In this document: in pieces, positions 1 through 5,473 of the stretch
Numbering within the stretch: position 1 is the stretch's first letter
How the letters are laid out: each line of letters begins with the position of its first letter
Source: JBBQSN01 sp038213835
GTDB taxonomy: Bacteria > Actinomycetota > Actinomycetes > Actinomycetales > CAWJMD01
Length of the DNA: 5,700 bases
Direction of reading: 5' to 3'
Assembly: GCA_038213835.1 (NCBI GenBank)
Contig: JBBQSN010000190.1
Coordinates: forward strand, 1-5,700
Made by a program: the position numbers and the translations under genes
Notes under the pieces: model-generated
Told to the model about the DNA's origin: nothing
What the model saw: only the letters and a program-made list of their open reading frames with translations
Databases searched by the model: none

Positions 1-69
1 CGCGAGTGGAACACCGACCCCGACCGCTGGGAGCGCGAGGTGGCGCGCTTCCTGCTGCAGCACCTGTGA
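1..69 (+). CDS. C-terminal end of an unidentified protein (5' truncated by window)
   Basis: Frame 1 is open from the first base to a TGA at 67-69 and encodes 22 residues ending in FLLQHL. The codons have the strong G/C third-position bias of the neighbouring genes, and the stop lies 10 bases before the GTG of the next rightward gene, so this reads as the tail of a real upstream gene in the same transcription unit. The stretch is acidic/basic with three tryptophans or phenylalanines and ends in a hydrophobic helix, which would fit the last helix of an alpha/beta hydrolase, but 22 residues cannot support a family call. That suggestion is a guess only. Confidence 0.65.
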   Translation, partial: REWNTDPDRWEREVARFLLQHL

Positions 70-79
70 GCGCTGCGGC

Positions 80-1002
80 GTGAGGGCGGCGCTGCTCGGG
101 TGGGTGGCGGAGGTGCTGGACCGCTCGGCGTCCGACCTCGAGGTCGTCCCCCTCGAGGGTGGCCTGACGTCCGAGATGCACCGTGTTCGGGACGTCCGCG
201 ACGGGTGTGAGTACGTGCTGCGCGCGAAGATGGTGGAGCCGTGGGCCGCCCACGCGCCGAGCCTGCTGAGGCGCGAGGCAGAGGTGCAGCGGCTCCTGCA
301 CGGTGGGCCCGTGCCGGTGCCGCGGTGTGCGTGGCCGTCGACCCGAGGGGGGAGCGGGCGGGTGAGCCGGTGCTGCTGATGACCCGACTACCGGGCCGCC
401 CACTTCTCGGACGCGCCGGCGACGCCGTGCTCGCTGAGACCGCGCAGGTCCTGGTGGCGATCCACGCGACCCTGGTCGACGACCGGACCCGGCCACGCGG
501 CTACCAGAGCTGGGCGGGACCCGGACCGTGGCCCGTGCCGACGTGGGCCCGCCGTCCGGACGTGTGGGAGCGGGCAGCAGCGATCGTTGCGGGTCCGCCT
601 CCGGAGTTCACCGGGTCGTTCCTGCACCGCGACTTCAACCCCAGCAACCTGCTCTGGTTGGACGTCGACAGCCCGGCGCCGCACGTCAGCGGCGTGGTCG
701 ACTGGGTAGAGACGTCCTGGGGTCCGGCCGATCTCGACGTCGCACACTGCGCTAAGCAGCTGGCGATGCTGCACGGTCCGAACGCTGCGGACCAGTTCGT
801 CGCGGTGTACCAGGAGGCGGGCGGGCGGCTTGCTCCCACGTCGGAGGAACGGGCGTACTGGACCGCCGACGGCGCGCTCGCGTTCTCGGGTCCGGAGCTG
901 GCCCTCGCCGTGTGGCGCCGACAGGGTCTCACCCGGGTGGGCACGGATGACGCGCGTTCACGGCTCGAGGAGCACCTGGCTCGCGTGCTCGCCCCGGCGT
1001 GA
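80..1002 (+). pseudogene. APH-family phosphotransferase with an apparent frameshift near 325
   Basis: A small-molecule kinase of the aminoglycoside/choline phosphotransferase superfamily (protein-kinase-like fold); the substrate cannot be told. The N-lobe is read in frame 2 from GTG 80: a glycine-rich strand (VVPLEGGLTSEMHRV), the strand YVLRAKM, an acidic helix (LLRREAEVQRLL) and VPVPR ending at 325. The continuation VAVDPRGERAGEPVLLMTRLPGR is in frame 1 from about 331, followed by the catalytic loop HRDFNPSN (625-648, catalytic Asp at 631-633) and the metal-binding VDW (Asp at 700-702). Stop is TGA 1000-1002. Joining the lobes needs one extra base (or loss of two) near 325; the family usually has PVPRVLAVDP here, which a single inserted base restores. 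A G6 run at 347-352 is the other plausible error site. Unrepaired, frame 1 could start only at GTG 241 and would lack a proper N-lobe. It is either a decayed gene or a sequencing error; both lobes otherwise look intact, about 308 residues together. The start follows the upstream stop by 10 bases with no strong Shine-Dalgarno. Confidence 0.8.
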
Positions 1003-1005
1003 AGG

Positions 1006-1767
1006 TCAGCGTCGGACCCAACGGGCGAGCAGGGTGCCGTCGTCCTCGAGCAGGTGGCCGAGCCGCCACGGCCCGCCGTCCGTCAGGGGAGGGCCGGTGA
1101 CGATCCGGCCGGCGTCGCCGCCGACCACGACCGGAGCGCTGGTGTGGCACAGCTCGTCGACCCGGTCGGCGGCGAGCCACCGGCCGAGCAGCGACGGTCC
1201 ACCCTCGCAGAGCACCCGGGCCAGCCCGCGCTCCGCAAGGGCATCGACGGCCACCGTGGCGTCCACCGTGTCGGTGCCGACCTGCAGGACGCACTCCTCG
1301 CCCAGCGTGGTGCGCAGCCGTGCCAACGCGTCCTGGTCGGTCGTCTCGGTCGTGAGAACGACCACCCGCCAGCCGCTGTCGTCCCGACCGGGGGCCTCGA
1401 GCAGCGCCGCGGGGACGTCGCCGGAGGCCGTGACGACAGCCAGGCACGGTCGGGTGGACCGACCGGCCGCGTGCCGACGCTCGGCGTCCTCGGGCTTGAC
1501 TCTGGGCCGCGAGTAGTCTTCTGCGCGAACGGTTCCCGCACCGGCCACGACCACGTCAGCCAGCCCGCGCAGCACCGAGAACACGCGCTTGTCGGCCGGG
1601 GTGTTGATCGACCCCGACCGCCCGTCGGCTCCGTGCACGGCGCCGTCCAGGGTGGCCACCATGTTGATGCGCACCCAGGCCCGCCCGGGGACGGGATCCG
1701 GGTACGCGTACAGCTGCACCAGGTCGGCGCGGTCGAGATCGGCGCCCGCCGTCGCGAGCAGGCGCAT
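1006..1767 (-). CDS. Stand-alone RibD C-terminal/DHFR-fold pyrimidine reductase
   Basis: A 253-residue NAD(P)H-dependent reductase of the RibD_C family, which in riboflavin synthesis reduces the ribosyl side chain of the deaminated pyrimidine intermediate. Visible signatures: VRINMVATLDGAV (residues 32-44), GRSGSINTPADKRVF (49-63), then LRGLADVVVAGAGTVRAEDY (66-85), the cofactor/substrate core of the family; later CEGGPSLLGRWL and the APVVVGGDAGR strand-turn. The zinc deaminase domain that precedes this one in bifunctional RibD is absent, and the length fits a single domain. The nearest known type I can recall is M. tuberculosis Rv2671, annotated RibD-like and reported as a dihydrofolate reductase analogue, so folate reduction is an alternative role. 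ATG 1767 was chosen because it overlaps the sufE stop by one base (TGATG) and has GGAGAAGG (1785-1778) 10 bases upstream; a longer reading into the sufE region is shadow. It is the last gene of the operon and ends 3 bases from the convergent kinase gene. Confidence 0.9.
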   Translation of the reverse strand: MRLLATAGADLDRADLVQLYAYPDPVPGRAWVRINMVATLDGAVHGADGRSGSINTPADKRVFSVLRGLADVVVAGAGTVRAEDYSRPRVKPEDAERRHAAGRSTRPCLAVVTASGDVPAALLEAPGRDDSGWRVVVLTTETTDQDALARLRTTLGEECVLQVGTDTVDATVAVDALAERGLARVLCEGGPSLLGRWLAADRVDELCHTSAPVVVGGDAGRIVTGPPLTDGGPWRLGHLLEDDGTLLARWVRR

Positions 1768-2216
1768 CAGAGCGCGGCCTTCTCCCGCACCTGGCGCTTG
1801 ATCCGGCCCAGCATCCCCGCCATGCCGCGCAGCCGCAGGAGGCTGACGGCGTCGGCCAGCGATAGCCGGTCCGACAGGTCGTCGGGGACCGCCACGACCT
1901 CTGCGGCGGTCATGCCCTGGAGGCCCTCGGCGAGGATCCCGGCGAAGCCGCGCGTGGTCGGCGCCTCCGGTGGGGCCTGGAAGAACAGCCGTACCGGGGC
2001 GTCCGGGCCGGTGCCGTCGACCTCGGTGGCGAGGAAGATCGGCGACTGGCACTCCGGGACGGGTTCCAGCAGCTCGGGGTGCTCGGTGTACTTCTCGGGC
2101 AGTGCCGGCAGCTCGCGGCTGAAGTCGAGCAGCAGCTGCAGCCGGTCGGGGACGCCCATCGCGGCGAAGTCGTCGGCGATCTCCTGCAGCGCCTCGGGCA
2201 GCGAGGTCCTGCTCAC
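1767..2216 (-). CDS. sufE: SufE family cysteine desulfuration/persulfide acceptor protein
   Basis: A 149-residue SufE-domain protein, close to the usual 140-150. SufE proteins accept sulfur as a persulfide on one conserved cysteine and pass it to Fe-S assembly scaffolds or other acceptors in the cytosol. The cysteine is visible as C56 in VPECQSPIFLATEVDG, matching the family pattern of a Cys-Gln-Ser turn followed by a beta strand. The N-terminal helical part (LPEALQEIADDFAAM, RLQLLLDFS) and the LP..Y motif (LPALPEKY, 36-43) are also typical, as are the central RGFAGILAEGL helix and the C-terminal LRGMAGMLGRIK. GTG 2216 overlaps the preceding sseA stop in a GTGA tetranucleotide, with GAGGTG (2230-2225) 8 bases upstream. 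No sufS, sufBCD or iscS lies in the window; the immediate partner is the sulfurtransferase just upstream. In M. tuberculosis the equivalent pair is, as I recall, SseA and Rv3284, reported to interact. Confidence 0.93.
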   Translation of the reverse strand: MSRTSLPEALQEIADDFAAMGVPDRLQLLLDFSRELPALPEKYTEHPELLEPVPECQSPIFLATEVDGTGPDAPVRLFFQAPPEAPTTRGFAGILAEGLQGMTAAEVVAVPDDLSDRLSLADAVSLLRLRGMAGMLGRIKRQVREKAAL

Positions 2217-3112
2217 CGCGACGGCACCTCGCCGGGCTGGTCGCCCTTGACGATCGGGACGCGCACGACGTTGCCCCACTCGGTCCAGGAGCCGTCGTAG
2301 TTGCGCACCTTCTCGAAGCCCAGCAGGTGGGTCAGCACGAACCAGGTGTGGCTCGAGCGCTCCCCGATCCGGCAGTAGGCGACGACGTCGTCGGTGGGTG
2401 CGAGCCCCTTCTCGTCCTGGTAGATCGCCTCGAGGTCGCCGCGGCGCCTGAACGTGCCGTCCTCGGCGGCGGCGCGGGCCCACGGCACCGACTGCGCACC
2501 GGGGATGTGGCCACCGCGCAGGGCACCCTCCTCGGGGTAGGCCGGCATGTGGGTGCGCTCGCCGGTGTACTCCTCGGGGGAGCGGACGTCGACCATCGGC
2601 TTCCCGAGGTGGCCGCGGACGTCGTCCAGGAAGGCCCGCAGGTCGGTGTCGTCGCGCTCGACGACGGGGTACTCGACCGCTGCGGGGGAGGGGGCGTCGG
2701 TGGTGGTCTCGCGGTCCTCGGCCAGCCACTTCGCGCGACCGCCGTCGAGCAGCCGGACGTCCTGGTGGCCGAACAGCGAGAACACCCACAGCGCGTAGGC
2801 GGCCCACCAGTTGTTCTTGTCGCCGTAGACCACGATCGTCGTGTCGCGGCTGATGCCCTTGCTCCCCATCAGGGCTGCGAACGCCTCGCCGTCGACGTAG
2901 TCCCTGGTGACGGTGTCGTTGAGGTCGAGGTGCCAGTCGACCTTGACGGCGCCGGGCACGTGGCCGGTCTCGTAGAGCAGGACGTCCTCGTCGCTCTCCA
3001 CCACGACCAGTCCCTCGTCACCCAGGTGCTCCTGGAGCCAGGTGGTGCTCACGAGTCGCTCGGGGTGTGCGTAGTCGGCGAACGCCGGGTCGGTGTCGAC
3101 GGGCAGGGTCAC
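2213..3112 (-). CDS. sseA: Two-domain rhodanese sulfurtransferase, SseA type
   Basis: A 299-residue tandem-rhodanese enzyme transferring sulfane sulfur from 3-mercaptopyruvate or thiosulfate to an acceptor through a cysteine persulfide. The N-terminal rhodanese domain (about 20-135) keeps the fold markers GHVPGAVKVDW (50-60) and LLDGGRAKWL (121-130) but has GDKNNWWA at the active-loop position, with no cysteine, as in most tandem rhodaneses. The C-terminal domain (about 155-290) has VDVRSPEEYTG (174-184), GGHIPGAQSVPW (200-211) and the catalytic loop YCRIGERSS with C247. The loop sequence CRIGER is the actinobacterial variety and differs from the classical CG(S/T)GVT loop of mercaptopyruvate enzymes and CRKGVT of mammalian rhodanese, so the preferred donor is uncertain. 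No signal peptide; cytosolic. GTG 3112 is fixed by a GTGA overlap with the CHAD gene stop and a strong GGAGGA 6 bases upstream. It is followed directly by sufE, its likely sulfur acceptor. Confidence 0.93.
   Translation of the reverse strand: MTLPVDTDPAFADYAHPERLVSTTWLQEHLGDEGLVVVESDEDVLLYETGHVPGAVKVDWHLDLNDTVTRDYVDGEAFAALMGSKGISRDTTIVVYGDKNNWWAAYALWVFSLFGHQDVRLLDGGRAKWLAEDRETTTDAPSPAAVEYPVVERDDTDLRAFLDDVRGHLGKPMVDVRSPEEYTGERTHMPAYPEEGALRGGHIPGAQSVPWARAAAEDGTFRRRGDLEAIYQDEKGLAPTDDVVAYCRIGERSSHTWFVLTHLLGFEKVRNYDGSWTEWGNVVRVPIVKGDQPGEVPSR
2225..2230 (-). promoter_or_regulatory. Ribosome binding site of sufE
   Basis: On the minus strand GAGGTG stands 8 bases before GTG 2216. It lies inside the end of sseA and supports the GTG start that overlaps the sseA stop, rather than any start further upstream in the same open frame. 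Confidence 0.55.
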
Positions 3113-4047
3113 GTCAGGTCCTCCGCGAGAATGGTGATGGGGCCCGTCGATCCTCCCACCCGGCCGTCGACGGTCTCGGCCAGGGCCGCTGTCAGGTCCG
3201 ACCGGGCGGTGGCCGAGGTCCGTTCGACCTGCTGAGCCAGCTCGCGCGCGAGGGTGGTGTCCGAGGCCGAGGCGCTCACCTCATCCAGCCGCGTGCCGAC
3301 GAGCCGCAGGTCCTGCAGGTCGCCGAGAGCGGTCTGCAGCCGTCGTGCCGAGGCGGCCTGGGCGCCGGCCTCGAGGTCCCCGGCCTGGTGGGCCACCTCC
3401 GCGGAGTAGCGCAGACGCTTGGCGGCCTTGCGGACGTCGTGCCACCTCGCGTGTTCAGCGGGGTCCGCGTCGATCGCCCGGGCGACCTGCACGCGGTCGT
3501 CCAGGCGGGCCGTCTCGCGGGTGCGCGTGGCCCGCAGTCCCGGAACGGCTGGCTCTGCGCCCGCAGGACCCCACACCGGCGAGGCCGCGAGCGTGGCGAC
3601 CTGGTCGGCCAGACCCAGCAGCCCGGTGCGCGCCCCGTCGAGCGCTCCGTCCTCTGCCTCGACGTCGCGGGCCCCGGCCGGTCGGACGAGCCGCAGCGCC
3701 GCGTCGAGCCGGGCCGAGGGCCACGACTCCTCGGCCGCCCAGCCGCGGACCACCTCCTCGACCACCTCGGCGTCGCGCGCGGGGGACAGGTCTCGCCCCA
3801 GGTCGCGCGCCCGTCCGGCGATCTCGGCCAGCGGGCGCCGGTGCACCGCGACCACGAGGTCGGCATGCGCGAGCAGCACGCTCCGAGCGCGCCGGCAGGC
3901 GACGCGGGCGTCGTGGACGTCTCCGTCGGCGACCGCCCAGTGCAGCGCGGACACCTGCTCCAGCAGGTAGTCGCGCACCGCCGCGCCCGCGCTCCCCGCC
4001 CCCGCCCTGTCGCCCGCGCCGTCGCCGGCGTGGGGTGGGACCTCCAT
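3109..4047 (-). CDS. CHAD domain-containing protein
   Basis: A 312-residue alpha-helical protein with a single CHAD (conserved histidine alpha-helical) domain filling most of its length. Such domains bind inorganic polyphosphate through a basic pore formed by conserved His, Arg and Lys. The diagnostic repeated motif is seen twice: VHDARVACRRAR (residues 44-55, H45) and WHDVRKAAKRLRY (202-214, H203). The linking markers RDLGRDLSPARDAEVV (81-96) and RRLQTALGDLQDLR (235-248) are also typical. The central part (about 110-175) is poorly conserved and Ala/Gly/Pro-rich. No CYTH/triphosphatase domain is fused, so this is a binder, not an enzyme, on present knowledge. ATG 4047 was chosen: it lies 6 bases behind a TACCGT -10-like box and has no Shine-Dalgarno, fitting a leaderless mRNA. 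The longer open frame up to 4293 runs through the divergent zapE gene and is rejected. It is the first gene of the operon with sseA, sufE and the reductase; its role there is unknown. Confidence 0.88.
   Translation of the reverse strand: MEVPPHAGDGAGDRAGAGSAGAAVRDYLLEQVSALHWAVADGDVHDARVACRRARSVLLAHADLVVAVHRRPLAEIAGRARDLGRDLSPARDAEVVEEVVRGWAAEESWPSARLDAALRLVRPAGARDVEAEDGALDGARTGLLGLADQVATLAASPVWGPAGAEPAVPGLRATRTRETARLDDRVQVARAIDADPAEHARWHDVRKAAKRLRYSAEVAHQAGDLEAGAQAASARRLQTALGDLQDLRLVGTRLDEVSASASDTTLARELAQQVERTSATARSDLTAALAETVDGRVGGSTGPITILAEDLT
3119..3124 (-). promoter_or_regulatory. Ribosome binding site of sseA
   Basis: On the minus strand GGAGGA lies 6 bases before GTG 3112, inside the last codons of the CHAD gene. 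It is the strongest Shine-Dalgarno in the window and decides the sseA start; it also indicates that sseA is translated efficiently although it is the second gene of the unit. Confidence 0.75.
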
Positions 4048-4053
4048 CCGGGC

Positions 4054-4059
4054 ACGGTA
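4054..4059 (-). promoter_or_regulatory. Probable -10 element for the CHAD-sseA-sufE-reductase operon
   Basis: On the minus strand TACCGT (TANNNT pattern) ends 6 bases before ATG 4047, so a transcript would begin at or next to the A of the start codon, giving a leaderless mRNA. No convincing -35 hexamer is visible 16-19 bases further up, and there is no Shine-Dalgarno, which agrees with leaderless translation. Inferred from pattern only. Confidence 0.4.
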
Positions 4060-4098
4060 CGCCGGACGGCGGCCGCGTGGCGGCTTCCGTTGACGCTC

Positions 4099-4104
4099 TA
4101 CGCT
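4099..4104 (+). promoter_or_regulatory. Probable -10 element for zapE
   Basis: TACGCT (TANNNT pattern) ends 8 bases before GTG 4113, so transcription would start within a base or two of the start codon, a near-leaderless arrangement. No Shine-Dalgarno precedes the GTG. The element supports GTG 4113 over the in-frame GTG at 4077, which would lie upstream of the promoter. No good -35 is seen. Confidence 0.35.
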
Positions 4105-4112
4105 CGGATGCC

Positions 4113-5126
4113 GTGCCCCCCTCGCCGTCCCGACTGGTCGACCGCGACCCGGTGGTGCCGCACGGCCGTCTGCTGGCCGACCTCGTCCCCCCGCCGCACT
4201 TCGCGGACGTCTCGTTCGACTCGTACCGTCCGGACGCCGGTCAGCCGTCGCAGCAGCAGGCGGTCCAGACCCTGCGCCGGTTCGCCGCGGCACCCACCGG
4301 CGGAGCTCGCGGGCTCAAGCGGTTGCTGCGCCGGGACGAGCCCGCGGGGCGCCCCGGTGTCTACCTCGACGGCGGATTCGGCGTCGGCAAGACGCACCTG
4401 CTCGCCTCGCTCTGGCACGCCGTCCCAGGCCCCAAGGCGTTCGGCACGTTCGTCGAGTACACGAATCTCGCGGGGGCGCTGGGTTTCCGCCCCGCGGTCG
4501 AATCGCTCTCGGTGAACACCCTGGTCTGCATCGACGAGTTCGAGCTGGATGACCCCGGCGACACCGTCCTGATGGCGCGGCTGCTGCGTGAGCTGGTCGA
4601 CGCAGGCGTGCGACTGGCCGCCACCTCCAACACCCTCCCGGACGCCCTCGGTGACGGCCGGTTCGCCGCTGACGACTTCCTGCGCGAGATCCAAGCCGTG
4701 GCAGGGCACTTCGAGGTGCTGCGGGTCGACGGCGAGGACTACCGCCACCGCGGCAACCCGGTCCCGCCCGAGCCCGTGACGGAGGAGGACCTGGTCGCTG
4801 CTGCCGGTGCTGGGACGGTGCTGGACGACTTCGCGACCATGACGGCGCATCTCGCCGGTGTGCACCCGAGTCGCTACGGCGCGCTGCTGGACGGCGTCTC
4901 GGTCGTCCTGTGGCGGGGCGTCAGGCAGATCGAGGACCAGAACGTCGCGCTGCGGCTGGTCGCCCTCGTGGACCGCATGTACGACCGCGACGTCGTCCTG
5001 CGCGCCAGCGGTTCGCCCGTCGACGAGCTCTTCAGCGACGAGATGCTCACGGGGGGTTACCGGAAGAAGTACCGGCGCGCGCTGTCGCGGTTGACGGCGA
5101 TGGCCCGGACCGACCTGCCCGGCTGA
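4113..5126 (+). CDS. zapE: ZapE/AFG1-like P-loop ATPase
   Basis: A 337-residue AFG1/ZapE-family AAA-type ATPase. In E. coli ZapE acts at the division ring and lowers FtsZ polymer stability with ATP; the mitochondrial relative AFG1/LACE1 handles respiratory-chain proteins. Visible in order: the conserved lead-in LADLVPPPHFADVSFDSY (21-38), Walker A GGFGVGKTH (87-95, K93), the FVEYTNLAGALGF segment (113-125), Walker B LVCIDEFELDDPGDTVLM (137-154, D141/E142), sensor-1-like AATSNTLPDAL (169-179) and a C-terminal end with VALRLVALVDRMYDRDVVL and GGYRKKYRRALSRL. All key ATPase residues are present and the length is normal for the bacterial family. GTG 4113 was preferred because of the nearby -10-like box and because the family begins with a short (L)VDRDP-type sequence; GTG 4077 in the same frame is possible. 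The open frame back to 3345 overlaps the CHAD gene and is not coding. It stands alone, divergent from the sulfur-transfer operon. Confidence 0.93.
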   Translation: MPPSPSRLVDRDPVVPHGRLLADLVPPPHFADVSFDSYRPDAGQPSQQQAVQTLRRFAAAPTGGARGLKRLLRRDEPAGRPGVYLDGGFGVGKTHLLASLWHAVPGPKAFGTFVEYTNLAGALGFRPAVESLSVNTLVCIDEFELDDPGDTVLMARLLRELVDAGVRLAATSNTLPDALGDGRFAADDFLREIQAVAGHFEVLRVDGEDYRHRGNPVPPEPVTEEDLVAAAGAGTVLDDFATMTAHLAGVHPSRYGALLDGVSVVLWRGVRQIEDQNVALRLVALVDRMYDRDVVLRASGSPVDELFSDEMLTGGYRKKYRRALSRLTAMARTDLPG

Positions 5127-5177
5127 GCACGCGACCTGGAGGTCCGACGTCGGGTGGACGAGCGAGCGTCAGCGTCA

Positions 5178-5214
5178 TCCACAGGTCGAAGCCTGTTCCC
5201 TCATGACCTGTGGA
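5178..5214. repeat. Perfect 10-bp inverted repeat downstream of zapE
   Basis: TCCACAGGTC (5178-5187) and GACCTGTGGA (5205-5214) are exact reverse complements separated by 17 bases. The loop contains CCTGT (5192-5196), which can pair instead with ACAGG (5181-5185), giving a competing smaller hairpin. It begins 51 bases after the zapE stop, so the simplest role is a transcription terminator, although there is no T-run behind it (GACTCTCTGG follows); factor-dependent or U-less termination is common in actinobacteria. A protein-binding operator is the alternative. The repeat itself is certain; its function is not. Confidence 0.8.
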
Positions 5215-5239
5215 GACTCTCTGGCGCGGACATCTCCGG

Positions 5240-5386
5240 TCAGGAATCGATCAGGACGGCGTCCGCCCCGCCCAGGACGTCCGCCACCGCGGTCGCGTGC
5301 GCACGTCGACCCCCTCCTCGTCCGGGCCGCCCCCGGTCCTCGGCCGGCCGCCGAGTCCCGACCCGCCACCCGTGATCGAGTTCCAC
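5240..5386 (-). CDS. Possible small ORF or gene remnant (48 codons)
   Basis: On the minus strand a frame opens at GTG 5386 and ends at TGA 5242-5240. The last 20 codons (ending in ATAVADVLGGADAVLIDS) have almost exclusively G/C third positions and read like a real acidic-amphipathic C-terminus. The first 28 codons are Arg/Gly-rich with many A or T third positions and look non-coding. It could be a genuine small protein, the decayed tail of a lost gene, or chance in high-GC DNA. There is no clear Shine-Dalgarno, and I recognise no family. It would converge with zapE, with the 10-bp inverted repeat lying between the two stops, as a shared terminator would. Confidence 0.2.
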   Translation of the reverse strand: MELDHGWRVGTRRPAEDRGRPGRGGGRRAHATAVADVLGGADAVLIDS

Positions 5387-5414
5387 TGGGTGGCGTCATG
5401 AGCGCGACCATGTG

Positions 5415-5431
5415 TCCTCGCGCACCGAGGA
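5415..5431. repeat. Short hairpin upstream of the LD-carboxypeptidase gene
   Basis: TCCTCG (5415-5420), a 5-base loop CGCAC, then CGAGGA (5426-5431) form a perfect 6-bp stem 42 bases before ATG 5474. It lies upstream of or across the expected promoter region, so it might be an operator half-site pair; it may also be chance in GC-rich DNA. Confidence 0.35.
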
Positions 5432-5473
5432 ACTCGGGTGCCGCCACCGCCGCGCCGGGGTTGAATGGTGCGC

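Larger units (their letters stand above)
5127..5473. other. Intergenic region between zapE and the LD-carboxypeptidase gene
   Basis: About 350 bases with no convincing long gene on either strand. The several overlapping open frames are Arg/Pro/Gly-rich and show no family motif. Contents: small palindromes right after the zapE stop (GACC-TGGA-GGTC at 5133-5144 and CCGACGTCGG at 5144-5153), a 10-bp inverted repeat (5178-5214), a possible minus-strand small ORF (5240-5386), a short hairpin (5415-5431), and the probable promoter of the next gene, where TTGAAT (5461-5466) ends 7 bases before ATG 5474. No tRNA cloverleaf or known riboswitch was recognised. Confidence 0.6.

Noticed and set aside
970..990. 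GAGCAC-N9-GTGCTC inverted repeat at the end of the phosphotransferase gene as a terminator
   Set aside because: Only 6 bp, lies within coding sequence, no T-run; easily chance in GC-rich codons.
1054..2250. 398-residue open frame on the plus strand opposite the reductase and sufE
   Set aside because: It is antisense to two genes with clear family motifs and crosses their junction; low-complexity Arg/Pro/Ser composition.
2327..3235. 302-residue open frame on the plus strand opposite sseA
   Set aside because: It is antisense to the well-supported rhodanese gene; its Val/Gly/Asp-rich translation has no domain motif and is a by-product of high-GC codon bias.
4090..4095. TTGACG as a -35 hexamer for zapE
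   Set aside because: It is only 3 bases from the TACGCT -10-like box and a -10 at proper spacing would fall inside the coding region.
3345..4112. N-terminal extension of zapE (593-residue reading)
   Set aside because: The extra 256 residues lie opposite the CHAD gene, are almost pure Arg/Pro/Gly/Ala, and exceed the family length; the ZapE homology starts just after GTG 4113.
3067..4515. 482-residue open frame on the plus strand spanning the CHAD gene and the start of zapE
   Set aside because: It runs antisense to the CHAD gene and then out of frame through zapE; no motif, Arg/Pro-rich.
4098..4865. 255-residue minus-strand open frame opposite zapE
   Set aside because: It is antisense to the Walker A/B region of zapE and shows no recognisable domain.
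5175..5183. DnaA-box-like TCATCCACA, with a weaker inverted match at 5209-5217
   Set aside because: A single near match (one change from TTATCCACA), explained by the inverted repeat arms; no cluster of boxes, AT-rich unwinding element or dnaA/dnaN neighbours, so no origin.
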